Positions 6,494-6,673 of a stretch of 6,673 bases of DNA are shown in pieces (within the stretch, counting starts at the first letter, position 1; each line of letters begins with the position of its first letter). The position numbers were made by a program, and so were the translations under genes. The notes below the pieces were generated by a model. That model had not been told where the DNA came from, ran no database searches, and saw nothing but the letters and a program-made list of their open reading frames with translations. Source of the stretch: Candidatus Hydrogenedentota bacterium (GTDB lineage Bacteria; Hydrogenedentota; Hydrogenedentia; Hydrogenedentales; SLHB01); contig PUMX01000112.1 of assembly GCA_003552485.1 (NCBI GenBank), positions 1 to 6,673 on the forward strand. Direction: 5' to 3'.

Positions 6494-6527
6494 GGGCGGC
6501 AAACGGCCGGAACGCCGTTTACCGCCC
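6494..6527 (-). terminator. Strong hairpin, probable terminator or intergenic structural repeat
   Basis: GGGCGG (6494-6499) pairs with CCGCCC (6522-6527), and AAACGGC (6501-6507) pairs with GCCGTTT (6514-6520). Together they form a 13-bp stem broken by one C-A mismatch (6500/6521) around a 6-base loop. It stands about 97 bases after the possible stop codon at 6624 and 114 bases before the sialidase-like start. On the minus strand it is followed only by TTCTCC, so as an intrinsic terminator it lacks a proper U-tract. Protection of an upstream mRNA 3' end or a REP-like element are alternatives. Confidence 0.5.
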
Positions 6528-6597
6528 CAACATGCGCGTTACAGGGGTGTTCTCCTCCGCGGGCGCGGTGAAGAAGTCCGTGCTAACAGCCCAAGCC

Positions 6598-6648
6598 CGC
6601 GGGCGAGCAAACGCCAGCGGCGTCTAGTCGACCAAGGCTTCGCCCGCG
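6598..6648. repeat. Long GC-rich inverted repeat with an inner hairpin
   Basis: CGCGGGCGA (6598-6606) is perfectly complementary to TCGCCCGCG (6640-6648). The 33-base loop holds a second hairpin, ACGCC (6611-6615) with GGCGT (6619-6623) around AGC. A competing 10-base palindrome GCCCGCGGGC sits at 6595-6604. The structure overlaps the possible stop codon at 6624-6626, and the inner hairpin follows it directly on the minus strand, ending in GGCGTTTG. That could be a weak terminator for the upstream gene. Confidence 0.4.
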
Positions 6649-6673
6649 CCTTGCAGCACCCCCATCGTTTGGT
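6624..6673 (-). CDS. Possible C-terminal end of an upstream gene (partial)
   Basis: From the right edge one minus-strand frame reads QTMGVLQGAGEALVD and then TAG at 6626-6624. The composition is that of an ordinary protein end, and the hairpins just after it fit a gene 3' end. With only 15 residues the family cannot be recognised. The other two frames also stay open for a similar distance, so the call rests mainly on context. Confidence 0.3.
   Translation of the reverse strand, partial: QTMGVLQGAGEALVD

Overview
The window is a compact, GC-rich bacterial stretch in which every gene I can support lies on the minus strand, so transcription runs from right to left. Signal peptides, a lipobox and an Asp-box sialidase-type protein ending in a conserved YVGYSNSG motif point to a Gram-negative-type bacterium with a large secreted-protein repertoire. 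My best guess is the Planctomycetota/Hydrogenedentota/PVC-like sphere. That is inference from protein style; no rRNA or other marker is present to settle it.

Layout in transcription order: (i) 6624-6673, a possible last 15 codons of an upstream gene, followed by two strong inverted repeats (6598-6648 and 6494-6527); (ii) 5157-6380, a secreted sialidase/BNR-repeat protein with a clear ribosome binding site; (iii) 4074-5015, an MBL-fold metallo-hydrolase; (iv) 3060-4064, a lipoprotein alpha/beta hydrolase starting 9 bases after the MBL stop, so probably co-transcribed and translationally coupled; (v) 2321-2917, a stand-alone HD hydrolase resembling small alarmone hydrolases; (vi) a 197-bp spacer with a nested inverted repeat; (vii) 807-2123, a three-domain Mrp-family iron-sulfur carrier of the HCF101 type (MIP18 + P-loop ATPase + DUF971); (viii) 1-689, the N-terminal 229 residues of a secreted protein with two Ig-like/carboxypeptidase-regulatory-like segments, running off the left edge.

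The genes do not form an obvious single pathway. The nearest to a functional unit is the MBL hydrolase plus lipoprotein esterase pair. The HD hydrolase and the Mrp protein look like housekeeping or stress genes, and the sialidase and the left-edge protein like cell-envelope or extracellular functions. No mobile element, CRISPR array, tRNA, rRNA or defence system is visible. I do not see a convincing undescribed system. The points most worth checking are the HCF101-like domain architecture with its retained metal-ligand cysteines, and the intergenic inverted repeats. All spacers between called genes are under 300 bases.
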